Of a stretch of 64,000 nt of DNA, positions 30,130 to 41,372 are shown one piece after another (position 1 is the first letter of the stretch; each line of letters starts with the position of its first letter). The stretch lies in NCBI GenBank assembly GCA_965240325.2, contig OZ251254.1, forward strand, positions 620,001-684,000, given 5' to 3'. The notes under the pieces were generated by a model. That model worked only from the letters and a program-made list of their open reading frames with translations. It ran no database searches and was not told the origin of the DNA. Made by a program: the position numbers and the translations under genes. Source of the stretch: Rebecca billardiae RCC1528. Its lineage: Eukaryota; Haptophyta.

Positions 30130-31305
30130 TCAGCGCCGGACGAAGCCGTCCCAGAACGGCCCGCGCAGCGGCTTGTAGTTGTGCGCGCGGCTGTGCACGC
30201 CGCCCGCCCTGCCCACGTCTTCGCACAGCGTGCGGTTGGCAAGGCACCACCCGCGCCTCGCGTCCGGGTGGTGCATCAGGAAGTGGTGCTTGGTCGTCGC
30301 GTCCAGGATGTAGTTGGCGTGGATGAGGATCACGTGGCGGTGCTCCTCCTCGCTCAGCTCGGACTCGGGCTGGAGCACAAAGGGGCCGCCCACCTTCACG
30401 GAGCCGCGCACGCCCACCCGCCCGCCCGCCTTGCGCCGCACGATGGGCGTGGCGAGGCGGAGGCTGAGGGAGTGCCGGCTGCCCGTGCGGTAGCTATGGA
30501 TGGGCATCGACTCCACCGTCACCGCGCCGATCCCGTCGCACGCGCGCACGCGCACGGCGAAGTCCGAGGCGCGCGCCGCGCGCGTCGACAGCGGCCCGCT
30601 CACGTTGGCCGCGCAGCGCTCGCGCGCGAGCGCGTTGAGCGCGGGCTGGTCGAGCAGGGCGTCCCGCGAGCTGCGCAGCGCGTCGAGCCACGCGCACATC
30701 AGCGCGAGCGTGCGCCGGTTCGCGCGCGCGTGGTACAGCCCGGAGTTGAGCATGAGGCTCGGATAGTCGAGCTGGAATTGCATGTCGGCGCCGAGGCGCG
30801 CGGCGCGCGAGACGAGGGGCGGCCGCGGGTCTCTCAGGAGCGTTATGTCGGCGTCGGCGAACAGGATGTCCCGCCCGGTCGCGAGCAGCACAGCGTACGC
30901 CGCCTCCACCTTGGCGTGCACCGCCTGCTCGTACTCGCCCACCTCGTACACGCCGGCCGGCGCCGCGCGCACACCGCGCAGGGCGACGACTGGCTCGGCG
31001 CGCGCGCTCAGCTCGGCGAGCGTGCGGTTGTCCAGCGCGAAGATGACGTACGCCTCGATCCCGAAGCGGCGCAGCTGGCAGAGCAGGTTGTCGCGCAGCC
31101 GCGCGAAGCACTCGCCGCCGTCGGAGACCGTCACCACCACGGGGAAGCCGGGCGGCAGCCGCGCCGCGCGCGGCTCGACGACGCGCCGCACCGCCTCGAG
31201 GGCGCTCGGCGCGTAGGGCGCGGCGGTGGCGCACGGGGCGCACGCGGGGCGCGACGCGAGCGCGAGCACGAGTGCGACGAATCTCGCCGCCGCGCGCCGA
31301 CTCAT
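30130..31305 (-). CDS. Nucleotide-diphospho-sugar transferase (RRA/XEG113-like glycosyltransferase)
   Basis: 391 residues from ATG 31305. A signal peptide or anchor (RFVALVLALASRPACA) is followed by the Nucleotid_trans (PF03407) fold: VVVTVSDGGECFARLRDNLL, YVIFALDN, AKVEAAYAVLLATGRDILFA with the DxD-type ADADITLLRDP (about 153-160) for metal and sugar-nucleotide binding, LNSGLYHARANRRTL, the DQPALNALAR motif and near the C-terminus VILIHANYILDATTKHHFLM. Plant members add arabinose or galactose to secreted glycoproteins in the Golgi. The donor sugar here is not predictable. It is possibly relevant to Pro-rich wall proteins such as the ShK protein nearby, which is only a suggestion. Confidence 0.85.
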   Translation of the reverse strand: MSRRAAARFVALVLALASRPACAPCATAAPYAPSALEAVRRVVEPRAARLPPGFPVVVTVSDGGECFARLRDNLLCQLRRFGIEAYVIFALDNRTLAELSARAEPVVALRGVRAAPAGVYEVGEYEQAVHAKVEAAYAVLLATGRDILFADADITLLRDPRPPLVSRAARLGADMQFQLDYPSLMLNSGLYHARANRRTLALMCAWLDALRSSRDALLDQPALNALARERCAANVSGPLSTRAARASDFAVRVRACDGIGAVTVESMPIHSYRTGSRHSLSLRLATPIVRRKAGGRVGVRGSVKVGGPFVLQPESELSEEEHRHVILIHANYILDATTKHHFLMHHPDARRGWCLANRTLCEDVGRAGGVHSRAHNYKPLRGPFWDGFVRR

Positions 31306-31462
31306 GATGCATCAACGGCCGGCCGCGCCGACCCCGCCGCCGCCATCGTGATGGCCATTAATATGACCCTGTGCGTGAACGCTTCCGGACAGAAATTGTA
31401 GTATCGTGTCGACGATCGGGCACTGCCGACGACGAATAATCAGGAGACCTGCGCCGTCCTAC
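31306..31462. promoter_or_regulatory. Upstream region of the glycosyltransferase
   Basis: 157 bases between the start codon and the first repeat element; it probably contains the promoter, but no motif is recognised. Confidence 0.35.
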
Positions 31463-32055
31463 CAGGTGGATACGGGTCAACTGGACACCGGGGCTAACTG
31501 GACACTCAGCGGGCGGCGGCCTCGTGGCGAGGGCTCGTGGGCGAACGAGCACGAGCGCCCACTGGCGGGTCGCCACGACGGCGCACGATGTTTGCTGAAC
31601 TCACCTGGTCGTGGAACGTCGTCTGCGCACGCGCCAGGTCGCGCTTCTCGCCGCCTTCGCCTTGTTTCATGAGTCCCGCGCACAAGGCCGAACGCCAGCG
31701 TTTCAAGCCGCAAGACGCGTGCGCGGACTCAGGAAGGGCGGACTCCGAGGCAAGGCGCGGTTGCGCTGGCGTGGGTAGGTCCCAGAGCAACCGCCCGAGC
31801 AGCTGCACACGCTTTTCCTCCGCGCGCGCGTCTCTGAGCTCGATTCCCATGCCTCAGCCAGTGCCAGGGGCTAATTGGACAGTGCCATTGCGGCCGCCAC
31901 GCGCGGAGACGGGCCCGCAGCGCAGAAAGCGCGCTGCGGCGGAACTCCAGGGACCCCCTGAAGTCCGTCCCTGGCGCCCCTTCGACCCCAATGCTCCGAG
32001 AGAGGCCTCCGCGTGAGTTGGGTCGGCCACTGTCCAGTTGACCCGTATCCACCTG
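31463..32055. mobile_element. 593-bp terminal-inverted-repeat element (E5)
   Basis: The left end CAGGTGGATACGGGTCAACT GGACA (31463-31487) is the exact reverse complement of the right end (32031-32055): 25 of 25 bases. A 3-base TAC is found immediately outside both ends, a candidate target-site duplication. Two related internal words (CTAACTGGACA at about 31494, CTAATTGGACAG at about 31870) repeat the terminal motif. The interior carries one unassigned minus-strand open frame (31506-31850); I recognise no transposase, so it is probably non-autonomous. Confidence 0.8.
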
Positions 32056-32604
32056 TACCTGTGTCGTTAAATCATAGAATGAGTACCCCCATATGGCCCT
32101 TGTAGCGGCATTGTACTGCCCCCGACGTCGGCCGCACGTGCGTGCCCCGCATGCCTCGAGCGTGTACATGCACGCGACGGGTGTCCTGGCAGCGAGGGCG
32201 GGGTGGCGTAGATGGTCTCGTGGGAGGTGTGTTAGTGTGCCGAAGACGTCTCGACACCTTGGTGGCATGCCCCCACCTCTCCTTGTCGCCGCTTGCGCGC
32301 TGTGTGCTCGGCCAGCCGTTCTGAGTGCACGCCTGCACGTGCACGGCCAGTGTCGGGCGGATCGAGCCGCAGTGAGTGGTCGTGCGGGTACTCCCACTCG
32401 GTGCGCCTCTCTACCACTGTTGCAAGCCCTTGTGCGTCAACCCCAAGCCGTGCACTCGAACCCACGACGTTTTCAACGTCATCATGGTCCGAGCGCGAGC
32501 GTGTCACCACGCGCAGAGCGAGCCGGGTGTGTACTGTACTGTATCGGCCAGGGTGCTCACCGAACTACCGAAGATTGAAGATTCTTGGAATCTTTTATAA
32601 TCAT
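32056..32604. other. Intergenic spacer between repeats
   Basis: No gene or repeat family is recognised. Overlapping short frames on both strands are uninformative. Confidence 0.45.
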
Positions 32605-32659
32605 CAAACTGAGCCCTGGCGGGCGGGGGGGTCGGCGGGCCGTGCCAGTGCTGTCGCAA
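32605..32659 (-). repeat. Repeat R, terminal fragment of copy A
   Basis: AAACTG followed by the GC-rich CCCTGGCGGGCGGGGGGGTC block and GTGCTGTCGCAAT, matching the left ends of copy B (40349) and copy C (62944). The match stops after CGCAAT and resumes about 1.26 kb later at TTTCCTCTGCGGG (33922). Confidence 0.75.
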
Positions 32660-33919
32660 TAAACAGCGGGGGCCTTGCGGCCTTGTCCCGGTGGGGCTGG
32701 TCGAACACAGCGCGTGTAGGACGCGACGGAGAAGCTTCACAGGGCCAGCAGACCCGACGACGATGGGACGAGTTGGCCGTTCAGCGCTCGCGCTGACTGA
32801 CGGCAGCTATCATCCGGTGGCGCGCCGCATAACGCATTGTCGCGCGTGCGATTAAGCCAGGCGCAGCAGCACGGCACTGCTGCAAGGCCCACCGAGGCGC
32901 ACGGCGAAGCGCGCGTCGATGCGGTCGTCGCTGCGCACGGCCGCTCGGGCACGACGGCACGGCAACGGCACGCACCGCGGATGGCCCACTGGCTGTAGGC
33001 GCGGGGCGAGCTGCGCAGGCCGGCAGGGCACAACCGGCGCGACTGCACGGCGTAGACTCCTGCTAAGCCGTCGCTGAGCACGGCCCGTCGGGCACGACGT
33101 GGTACGACCGGCTCGCGTCAGTGTGCATGTTGTGTTGTGCAGCTCGCGCCGGCGGGCACGCCGGTCCGCGATGGCGCCGCGAGCCGCGGGCGGCGTGGGT
33201 GACGGCTCGAAGGCCGCGCCTGTTGATGACGAGCCAGCGGGGCGAGTAGTAGTAGTCGGGCAAGTCGGCGAGCGGGTGGCTTATGGTAGGCTTGTGGTAC
33301 GAGCTTCTCCATGAGGCCGTTCGTGCACGTCATCTGATGCGGTCGCGGCTGCTTGATCGCCGCCACGTGCCGCTGGATATCCGCCAGATCGGCGCAGTTC
33401 CTCGCGACGCCGACGATGGCATCCGGCGCTGGGTTGGCGGCGGTCGCGGCGCGGAGGCCCGCGGAGCTGTTCCTCGGTCGCGCACGTGTGTGCGAGTCGA
33501 GCCACGCCGGCTGAGCGCCATTCTGCGTGTCGCGCGCGGCCTTCGCCTCCTGCAGCAGCGCGCTCGTTCGTCATACTCAATCGTGTGTGCCGAGCGCACG
33601 CGGCGCGGCGGCGAAAGCACCGGGTGCGTCGCGGTTCTGCTCGACTGGGGAGCGGATGGTCGAGAAAAGCGTCAACAAATAGGTGGGAATCGCAACGACA
33701 TCCCTATGACGCGCGCTCAAAAAGGTAACGACATGCGTTCTCGATTCCCGAGGCGTGCCTAATCAAAAAACGTTTGAGGCCCCATTCTTCGTATTCCTAC
33801 TCCGGTATTACTTGGGACAGCAGTAGGTGACACACAATTAAAGGGGGTCGGAGCTGGGTCTCCCAGGGCTTTGTCACGAATTAAAATTGTTTAAAGCTGT
33901 GTTCACCAGAATATTAATG
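32660..33919. other. Unclassified insertion within repeat R copy A
   Basis: This 1.26 kb segment interrupts copy A between CGCAAT and TTTCCTC, which are adjacent (apart from G) in copies B and C. The bases AAT occur on both sides. I see no inverted termini and no recognisable protein, so the class is unknown. Confidence 0.45.
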
Positions 33920-36040
33920 TTATTTCCTCTGCGGGTTCGACGCGTCTTTCTCACTCTTTCTCGATCTTTCCACAGCCAAGGGCGGTAAGGGCTGTCAACT
34001 CCCAGTGGCGCCGAGTGGCGGAGGTTCCGTGCCCCTCAACTCGTGCGGCCTCGCGGCGCAGCGGCTAAGTCTCCTGGGGCGCCGCCCTGGAGGGCGCGTG
34101 GGGTGCGCACGCCGCGTGCTCCTGCGCCCGCGGCAGCGGCCGCGGACACGGCGCGCGTGGTTGGTCGCCTGCTAGACAGCACGTAGTACCCTCCCACGCC
34201 GCGCGCCGCGCTCGCCGGCGCCCTCGCCGTGCCTCAGGCCAGCCGCGCACGCGCGCCGCGCTAAAAGCCAGCCGTGGCCACGCGCCAGCCGCCAGCGCGC
34301 GCGTGGTGCGCGGTGCGGTCGGCGCGGGTCGGGCGCGCGCCCGGGGCGAGGCTCGCGTATGATGGGCGCGCGTCATGCCGCCTCGCGCCGCCGCGCTGAC
34401 GCCGGCATGGGTCGGCGCGCACGTGTTTTCACGCTGTCGAGTGTGCATTGCCACGTTTGAAAATGCTCACGTTGAGACGATCATGGGAAGGCAGCGACGC
34501 GTGATAGACAAGCACAGACCACTGATATGTGCACGGCCAGCCTCATGTTATATATGGTCAATGGTGCCAAGCGAGTCCCCGAGTGCCGCCCGCGTTCGTC
34601 GCACTGATGCGCTCACAGCCACTTATCCAAGCTAATGTCTGATGGCCGAGGAATGCTCGACGAGCACCCTTCAGCAGCCGCGTGCAACGTGATCAAGCTC
34701 GTGGGCGGCGGCGCGAGGCGGCATGACGCGCGCCCATCATGCGTGAGCCTCGCCCCGGGCGCGCGCCCGACCCGCGCCGACCGCACCGCGCACCACGCGC
34801 GCGCTGGCGGCTGGCGCGTGGCCACGGCTGGCCATTGGCGCGGCGCGCGTGCGCGGCTGGCCTGAGGCACGGCGAGGGCGCCGGCGAGCGCGGCGCGCGG
34901 CGTGGGAGGGTACTACGTGCTGTCTAGCAGGCGACCAACCACGCGCGCCGTGTCCGCGGCCGCTGCCGCGGGCGCAGGAGCACGCGGCGTGCGCACCACG
35001 CGCCCTCCAGGGCGGCGCCCCAGGAGACTTAGCCGCTGCGCCGCGAGGCCGCACGAGTTGAGGGGCACGGAACCTCCGCCACTCGGCGCCACTGGGAGTT
35101 GACAGTCCTTACCGCCCTTGCCACAGCATTCGCTCGTGGCCGTGGGTGACGGACAGTCGGACCAGTGACACCTGTGAAGTTCTCCCACGTGCGGTATGCG
35201 TCCGTGCGCATCAGCGAGGCCCACACCCACGAGGGAATGCGCAGCACGCGGGGCGGGGCGGGTAGCCCGTTGCTCCGCGCGAGCGCGGGTACGCGCTGTA
35301 TGTGCCGCATCTCGACCGTGATGGCGTAATCGAGCGCCTCGCCGCCGACGAAGCCGCCAGAGTAGATCGTGTGCATGTCCTCCTGCCGCCAGCCGAGAGC
35401 GGTCGTCGCGAGGACGCTTGCCGATGTCCGCTCTGGGCATGATGGGCTCGGCGCAGGTCGCGTTGACATCGTACACGGCCGCCACAATGAGCACGAGCGC
35501 GTTGACGTTCACGCGGTCGTCGCTCTTCGCATCTTCGACAGGTCTGGCGCCCGCGTGCTCGGCGGCACGAGGAGCTGTTAGTTGTGCGCGCGCGCGCGCA
35601 CAGCGACAGCGTGTGCCACTCGCGATCGAGAGTGGGCACGAGCTGCTCACGCGGGCAGACGAATCGCAGCGCATCCGTCGCCGGCGTGACGACGTCCGCC
35701 TCGTCCCGCAGCGCCTGCGCCATGGACGAGGATGGCGCGGCGATGTTGCATGCTCGACGTTTCATCTCTCTGCGGATGGCATCACGGGCTTGTCTGTGTC
35801 ACGCTGCGGCGAGGGTCGCCAACTCGCCAAGACGCGGTTACTGCCACGGCGACAGACCCGGAAGGTTAAGGTGCGTCCGCTGCGCGTCGTACGCCGTTGG
35901 CGCTGCGCTTCCGTCGCATTGGTCATCACCGTCGACGCCATGGCAGGCCGGACGTGGTCGTGGGCTCGGCGGCTGACTCGGGCTGAGGGACCGCGAGCGA
36001 CAGTCCGGTGCGCGGATTCCGGCGATCGAGTTCAGAAGGC
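33920..36040 (-). repeat. Repeat R, main part of copy A (interrupted by a foldback element)
   Basis: 33920-33976 and 35121-36040 together match copies B and C. On the minus strand the repeat retains coding-like patches in shifting frames: MAQALRDEADVVTP, LRFVCPREQLVPTLDREWHT, VNALVLIVAAVYDVNATCAE, then MHTIYSGGFVGGEALDYAI and PPRVLRIPSWVWASLMRTD. It is probably a decayed gene carried by a retro-element-like repeat; the family is not recognised. Similarity to copies B and C ends near 36040. Confidence 0.7.
33977..35120. mobile_element. 1144-bp foldback element (E-A) in repeat R, with 7-bp target duplication
   Basis: Two long inverted arms, about 33977-34395 and 34705-35120 (about 417 bp each, a few mismatches), flank a loop of about 309 bp. 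The termini are CAAGGGCGGTAAGG and its complement. CCACAGC stands directly outside both ends (33970-33976 and 35121-35127). Copy B of repeat R shows the empty site with a single CCACAGC followed by ATTCGCTCG. No transposase is recognised; it is probably a non-autonomous DNA transposon. Confidence 0.88.
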
Positions 36041-36235
36041 CGCGCACAACCCCCCCCACCGTGGAGGATTCCTTTGGTGGAGGCGCGAATTAATTTCTTA
36101 TAATCATGGGCCGGCGGCAGATTACGCGAGAATCTAGAGAATCTACTATCCGGGTCTTGTAGTTAGTTTAGTTCAGTGTGTGCATCCAAGGGAGGTGTGT
36201 GTCTCAGCCCAACCTGCATCAAGGATTCAAGGCAC

Positions 36236-39200
36236 ATGGCAGAGGAGGGTGGCGCGCACGGGAGCTCGGCCGCGGAGGCCGGCGGTGCGTTTGATCGGCG
36301 TCGGGCGGTGTGGACGCTCCCCCAATTCGTCTTGCGCCGCCGCCGACCGGGAGCGAATGCCGAACGCCTCGCGCCGGGCAAGCTGTCGGCTGTCGGCATC
36401 TCGGGTGTGGCCCACGGCGGCCGCATGCCGCGCGCGTGGTATCTGCACCCGCGCGCGTGGGTGACGGCCATCCTGGTCGGTGTCATCGTCGGCGTGGGCA
36501 TCTGGCAGGTACACGCGCAGGAGAGCAAGCGGCAGGCCGACCTCGTGTCTGAGGTGGAGCGCGTCGTGGTCGAGTACGCGCGCAAGCTGCACCGGCAGGT
36601 GATCGCGTCGACGTCGGCGACGTTCGCGCTGGCGTCGGTGGTGCAGGCGTTCCACGGGAACGTGACGACGGAGCAGTTCCACACCGTCGCGGATCAACTG
36701 ATCGAGGGCTTCAGCGGCATCACCCACATCCAGCTGATGCCGGGCGGCGTCTCAACAGCCGTCTTTCCCTACAACGAGCGCACCCGACGCACGCTCGGCA
36801 TCTCACTGCTGGTCTTCCCGCCGCGGCGCGCGGAGGTGCTGGCCGAGCTGGCGGCATTCCCCGAGCGGCGCGCCACGGTCACCGGCCCGCGCCCGCTCCT
36901 CCTCCTCGGCGAGCTCGGCATCGTGATCCGCCATCCAATCTACACGACGGACGCGCCGCAGTTCCTGGACCTTGAGCCCTACCTCTTCAAGCCAACGAAC
37001 GCGACGTTCGAGGTGGACTGCTCGACCGAGGCGCTGCGCCGCGAGAACTGCTACTTCCCCGGCCCCGACACCGCGGACGGCGAGCCCACGCGGCTGTGGG
37101 GCCTCACGACCATCCTCGCGTCCGTCGACGACCTGCTGCGGCCGAGCGGGCTGCATCGGCTCGAGGATCGAGTGGTGGGCGAGCTGAGCGGCTTCAATTG
37201 GCAGGTCATCGACCGGCAGAAGCACCCGACGCTCGAGCAGCAAGACGGCATCTTCGCCGCCTCCGAGAGCGCGCCCGCCAACGCGACGATGGACGGCGTC
37301 GTCGAGGGGAACGTGTCGATCCCCGAGCTCGGCATCGACTGGGCCATTCTCGTCGCGCCCAAGGAGGGCTGGCCGCTCACCTCGGACGGCTTCGTGCTGC
37401 AGCTCGCGCTCATCGCGCTCTTCACCGTGGTTGGCGGCATCGGGATGGGCTGCGTGATCATCGGCGGCGTGCGCCACGACTACATCTCGCGCCTCTCAAA
37501 CGAGATGGCGGCGCGCGAGGCGACCGCGGCCGCGACCGCACGCTCCCGGCTCATTCGCACTGTGATGCACGACCTGCGCTCGCCGCTGATGAGCGTGAGC
37601 TCGCTCTCGCGCGCGCTGCTCTCGACGGATCCCGAGGCGGACGTGCTCAGCGTGCCGCGCGCGCACATGCAGGCCGTGAAGGAGTGCAGCGCTCTCTGCG
37701 AAGGCATTGTGTCCGATATGCTCGGTGCGCGCCGCGCGGCGCAAGTCGCACTTGGCGGCGGCGCAGCGGCGGCCGCGCCCTCGCCGCGTGCCCAACCCGC
37801 CCCCGCCCGCCCACCCATGCGCGTGTGCGTGTGCGTGTGCGTGCGGCAGATTTTGAGCGAGTGGAGGCGGGCCGACTCAAGCTGGTGTTCGTGCCCTTCC
37901 GCGTGGCCGAGCTGCTGAGCGGCTCGATGGCGACCTTCGAGACCGTCGCGCGCGACAAGGGCGGCCACTTCAAGTGCGAGCAGCTCGAGGGCCTCGCGGC
38001 GAGCGCACTGCTCCGAGGCGACGTGAGGCGGGTGCAGCAATGTGCGCGCGGTGCGCGTGTGGCCGCGGCGCCGCGGCGCTGCCCGCGGGCTCTCCGCGCG
38101 GCGTGGCGCGTGCCGCGTTTCTCTGCGGGTCGTCGGCGATGCCCTCCCACCGCACCGCACCGCCGCTCACCGCACCACCACCGCACCGCGCTTGCGCCTC
38201 GGCTGCGCGTGCGCGGCGCCCGCCATCGTCGCGTCGTCCCGCCGTGCTGCTGCCTCTGCCTCTGCCCTGCGCTCGGCACGCTCGGCGCAGGCGTGAATAA
38301 CGGCATCTCGAATGCGCTCAAGTTCAACCGCACGGGCGGCGCCACCACCGTGCGCTTCAGCGTGCGTCCGGCCCACCCGCCGGCCGCAGCCAGCGGCACG
38401 GCGGACGACGGCCCGCGCAAGAGCGGCACCGGACTCGGCAACGGCCGGCCTGCGTCGCCCGCGGCGCGCATGTGCCTGCGCGTGAAGGCGCGCGGCCGCA
38501 CTCGGTCCGCCGTGCACACCGACGCCCCCGTCCGCAACTCCGCCTCGGATGGCGGCTTGCGCCCGGCCAGCAAGGGCTCCCCACCGTCGTCGCCGTCGTC
38601 GGGCGCACCCGGACTCGCGGGCGCATCCGGACCCGCAGACGCATCCCCACTCGCGCTCGTCCGGACCGGCTCGCACTCGTCCAACCGGAGCGAGACGGTG
38701 AGCGTCTCGGCGCCCATGCTGACGATCATCCCGAGCCGCGATGGTCGCGGTTCCGGCCTCGGCGCTGGCCCCGGCGGCGAGGGCAGCTCTGCCGCGAGCA
38801 CGGACGGCGGGCGCGAAGGGCACGATGCGCCGAGTGTGGACTGGGTCGAGCTCGTGGTCGAGGTGTGCGACGAGGGCGTTGGGCTGGACGCCGAGGAGCT
38901 GGAGACGCTGAGCAGTACGGAGCCCTTCACGCAGGTGCGTGGGCTGTGCGTCCGTGTCGCTCGCCGCACCGCACCGCACCGCACACCACCGCACCGCACA
39001 CCACCGCACACCACCGCACCGCACACCACCGCACCGCACACCACTGCATCGCGCCGCACCGCGAGGGGCCAGAGGGCAGCTGCCGAATCGTCGCGCGCAT
39101 GCGGCGCCCGCTCTGGGGGCCTGCACACGCGCGCCGCGCACGCCACCCGCGCCGCTCGGCCACCCCGTGCGCACCGCCTGCCTGCCCGCGCACCCGCTCG

Positions 39201-40320
39201 CGCGCGACCCGCTCACGACTCCGGCCCGGTCTCGCCGCGCGGCTCGCAGGTGGGACTGGGGCAGATGCAGGGCAACGGCGGCACAGGGCTCGGCCTCAAC
39301 ATCGTGCGCCAGCTGCTGCGGCTGCACCACGACTCCCAGCTCGAGATTGAGTCGCAAGGGAAGGGTCGCGGCACGTGCTTCCGCCTCAGAATCCGGTGCG
39401 AGCTGCTCCGGGAGGGCGAGGGCGAGGGCGAGGGCGAGGAGCAGGCGCAGGCGCAGGCGCCGCCTGCCCACGCCGCGTCAGGCAGGCCACCCATCGCCCC
39501 GCCGCAGCACGGGCGGCCAAGAACCGCGCTGGCAACGCTGCCGCACAGGCCGGTGCTCGCCACCGTGCAGGCCACGCCGCCGGCCACGCCGGAGGCGGCG
39601 GGACGCGGAGCAGAGCTCGCCGCCGCACTCGCGTCGGCCGACGCCGCGGCCACGACGGGCAGAGGATGTGGGCCCGCGCTGGCCGAGCCGCGCACCGTGG
39701 GCTCGACCGCCGCCCCTGGCGACGGCGGCGTAGACGCGCGCGTCGGCGCCACCGGCATCGTCGGCGCCACCGGCGGCGACGCCGGCGGCGACGACGGCGG
39801 TGACATGGCGCCCCTCTTTCCGCCCGGCTACCGCGTGCTGCACGTGGAGGATGACGCGTTCGTCCGGCTCACGCTGCCGATGTCGACATTCGAGCCGCTC
39901 GGCGTGCCTTTCGACCAGGTGGACGACGGTGAGCAGGCCGTCGAGCTTTACAAGCGCGGCGCGCGGCACAGCGCGATCGTGGTGGACAACCAAATGCCCA
40001 TCCTCAACGGGACCGCCACCGTGCGCGCGCTCCGCGAGCTCGGCTGCACCGCGCTGATCATCGGCGTGACCGGCGACCCGCCCGGCTGCCACGAGCGCAA
40101 TTGCTTCCAGGCGGCGGGCCTTGACATGTGTCTCGACAAGGACACGGACGGGCTGCACCAGCTCGTCGACGTGCTCAAGGCGGACGGGCAGCGGCTCTTG
40201 CGCGATGCTTCACCCGTGCACGGCGCGACACGCCCTCTGGAAGAGCTGCCAACTGAGCCGTCGTCCCTGCTTGCGCAGCGCGCCGCCGACGCGCCGCCGA
40301 CTGGCGCTGACGCCGTCTGA
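36236..40320 (+). CDS. CHASE-domain hybrid histidine kinase with C-terminal receiver
   Basis: Four exons: 36236-37724, 37850-38041, 38291-38934 and 39250-40320 (TGA), 1131 residues. Topology: a cytosolic N-tail, TM1 (AILVGVIVGVGIWQV, about 77-92), a sensor region of about 290 residues with CHASE features (GITHIQLMPGGVSTAVFP, GISLLVFPPRRAEVLAEL, ATVTGPRPLLLLGELGIVI, WGLTTILASVDDLL), and TM2 (about 388-412). The HisKA helix is TVMHDLRSPLMS with the phosphoacceptor His at about 443. The ATPase has an N-box VNNGISNALKFN (exon 2-3 junction), G1 VCDEGVGL and G2 GNGGTGLGLNIVRQLL. The receiver (about 960-1090) shows VEDD, VVDNQMP (phospho-Asp about 1019), GVTGD and LDKD. Junctions DFERVEAGRLKL and FTQ/VGLGQM support the splicing. 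CHASE kinases bind small extracellular molecules, such as cytokinins in plants; the ligand here is unknown. All donors are GTGCG. A repeat R copy starts 28 bases after the stop. Confidence 0.88.
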
Positions 40321-40348
40321 GTGAGAGTCGCATTATATATATATATAA

Positions 40349-41321
40349 ACTGTGCCCTGGCGGGCGGGGGGGTCGGCGGGCCGTGCCAGTGCTGTCGCAA
40401 TGTTTCCTCTGCGGGTTCGCGTCTTTCATCCACAGCATTCGCTCGTGGCCGTGGGTGACGGACAGTCGGACCAGTGACACCTGTGAAGTTCTCCCACGCG
40501 GTGCGGTGTACGCGTTCACGCGCATCAGCGAGGCCCACACCCACGAGGGAATGTGCAGCACGCGGGGCGGGGCGGGTAGCGCGTTGCTCCGCGCGAGCGC
40601 GGGTACGCGCTGTATGTGCCGCATCTCGACCGCGATGGCGTAATCGAGCGTCTCGCCACCGACGAAGCCGCCAGAGTAGATCATGTGCATGTCCTCCTGC
40701 CGCCAGCCGAGAGCGGTCGTCGCGAAGACGCTTGCCGATGTCCGCTCCGGGCATGATCGGCTCGACGCAGGTCGCGTTAACATCGTACACGGCCGCCACG
40801 CTGAGCACGAGCGCGTTGACGTTCACGCGGTCGTCGCTCTTCGCCTCTTTGACAGGTCTGGCGCCCGCGTGTTCGGCGGCACGAGGAGCTGTTGCTTGTG
40901 CGCGCGCGCGCGCACAGCGACAGCGTGTGCCACTCGCGCTTGAGAGTGGGCACGAGCTGCTCACGCAGGCACACGAATCGCAGCGCATCCGTCACCGGCG
41001 TGACGACGTCCGCCTCGTCCCGCAGCGCCTGCGCCATGGACGAGGATGGCGCGGCGATGTTGCATGCTCGACGATTCATCTCTCTGCGGATGGCATCACG
41101 GGCTTGTCTGTGTCACGCTGCGGCGAGGGTCGCCAACTCGCGAAGACGCGGTTGCTGCCACGGCGGCAGACCCCGGAGGTGCGTCCGCTGCGCGTCGTAC
41201 GCCGTTGGCGCTGCGCTTCCGTCGCATTGGTCACTGTCGACGCCATGCAGGCCGGACGTGGGCTTCGGCTGAGGGACCGCGAGCGACGACTGAGTCCGGT
41301 GCGCGGATTCCGGCGATCGAG
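40349..41321 (-). repeat. Repeat R, copy B (left part)
   Basis: Starts in an AT run just after the kinase stop codon and runs to ATCGAG at 41316-41321, where element E3 begins; it resumes at 47771. Minus-strand coding patches include MHMIYSGGFVGGETLDYAI, PPRVLHIPSWVWASLM, VNALVLSVAAVYDVNATC and MAQALRDEADVVTPVTDA, in three different frames. The B copy shows the empty site (single CCACAGC at about 40432) for the element in copy A. Confidence 0.8.
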
Positions 41322-41372
41322 CAAGGGGGTTCAATCAAAGGAATGAAAGGGGATAGGACGGCAACTCCAGTG

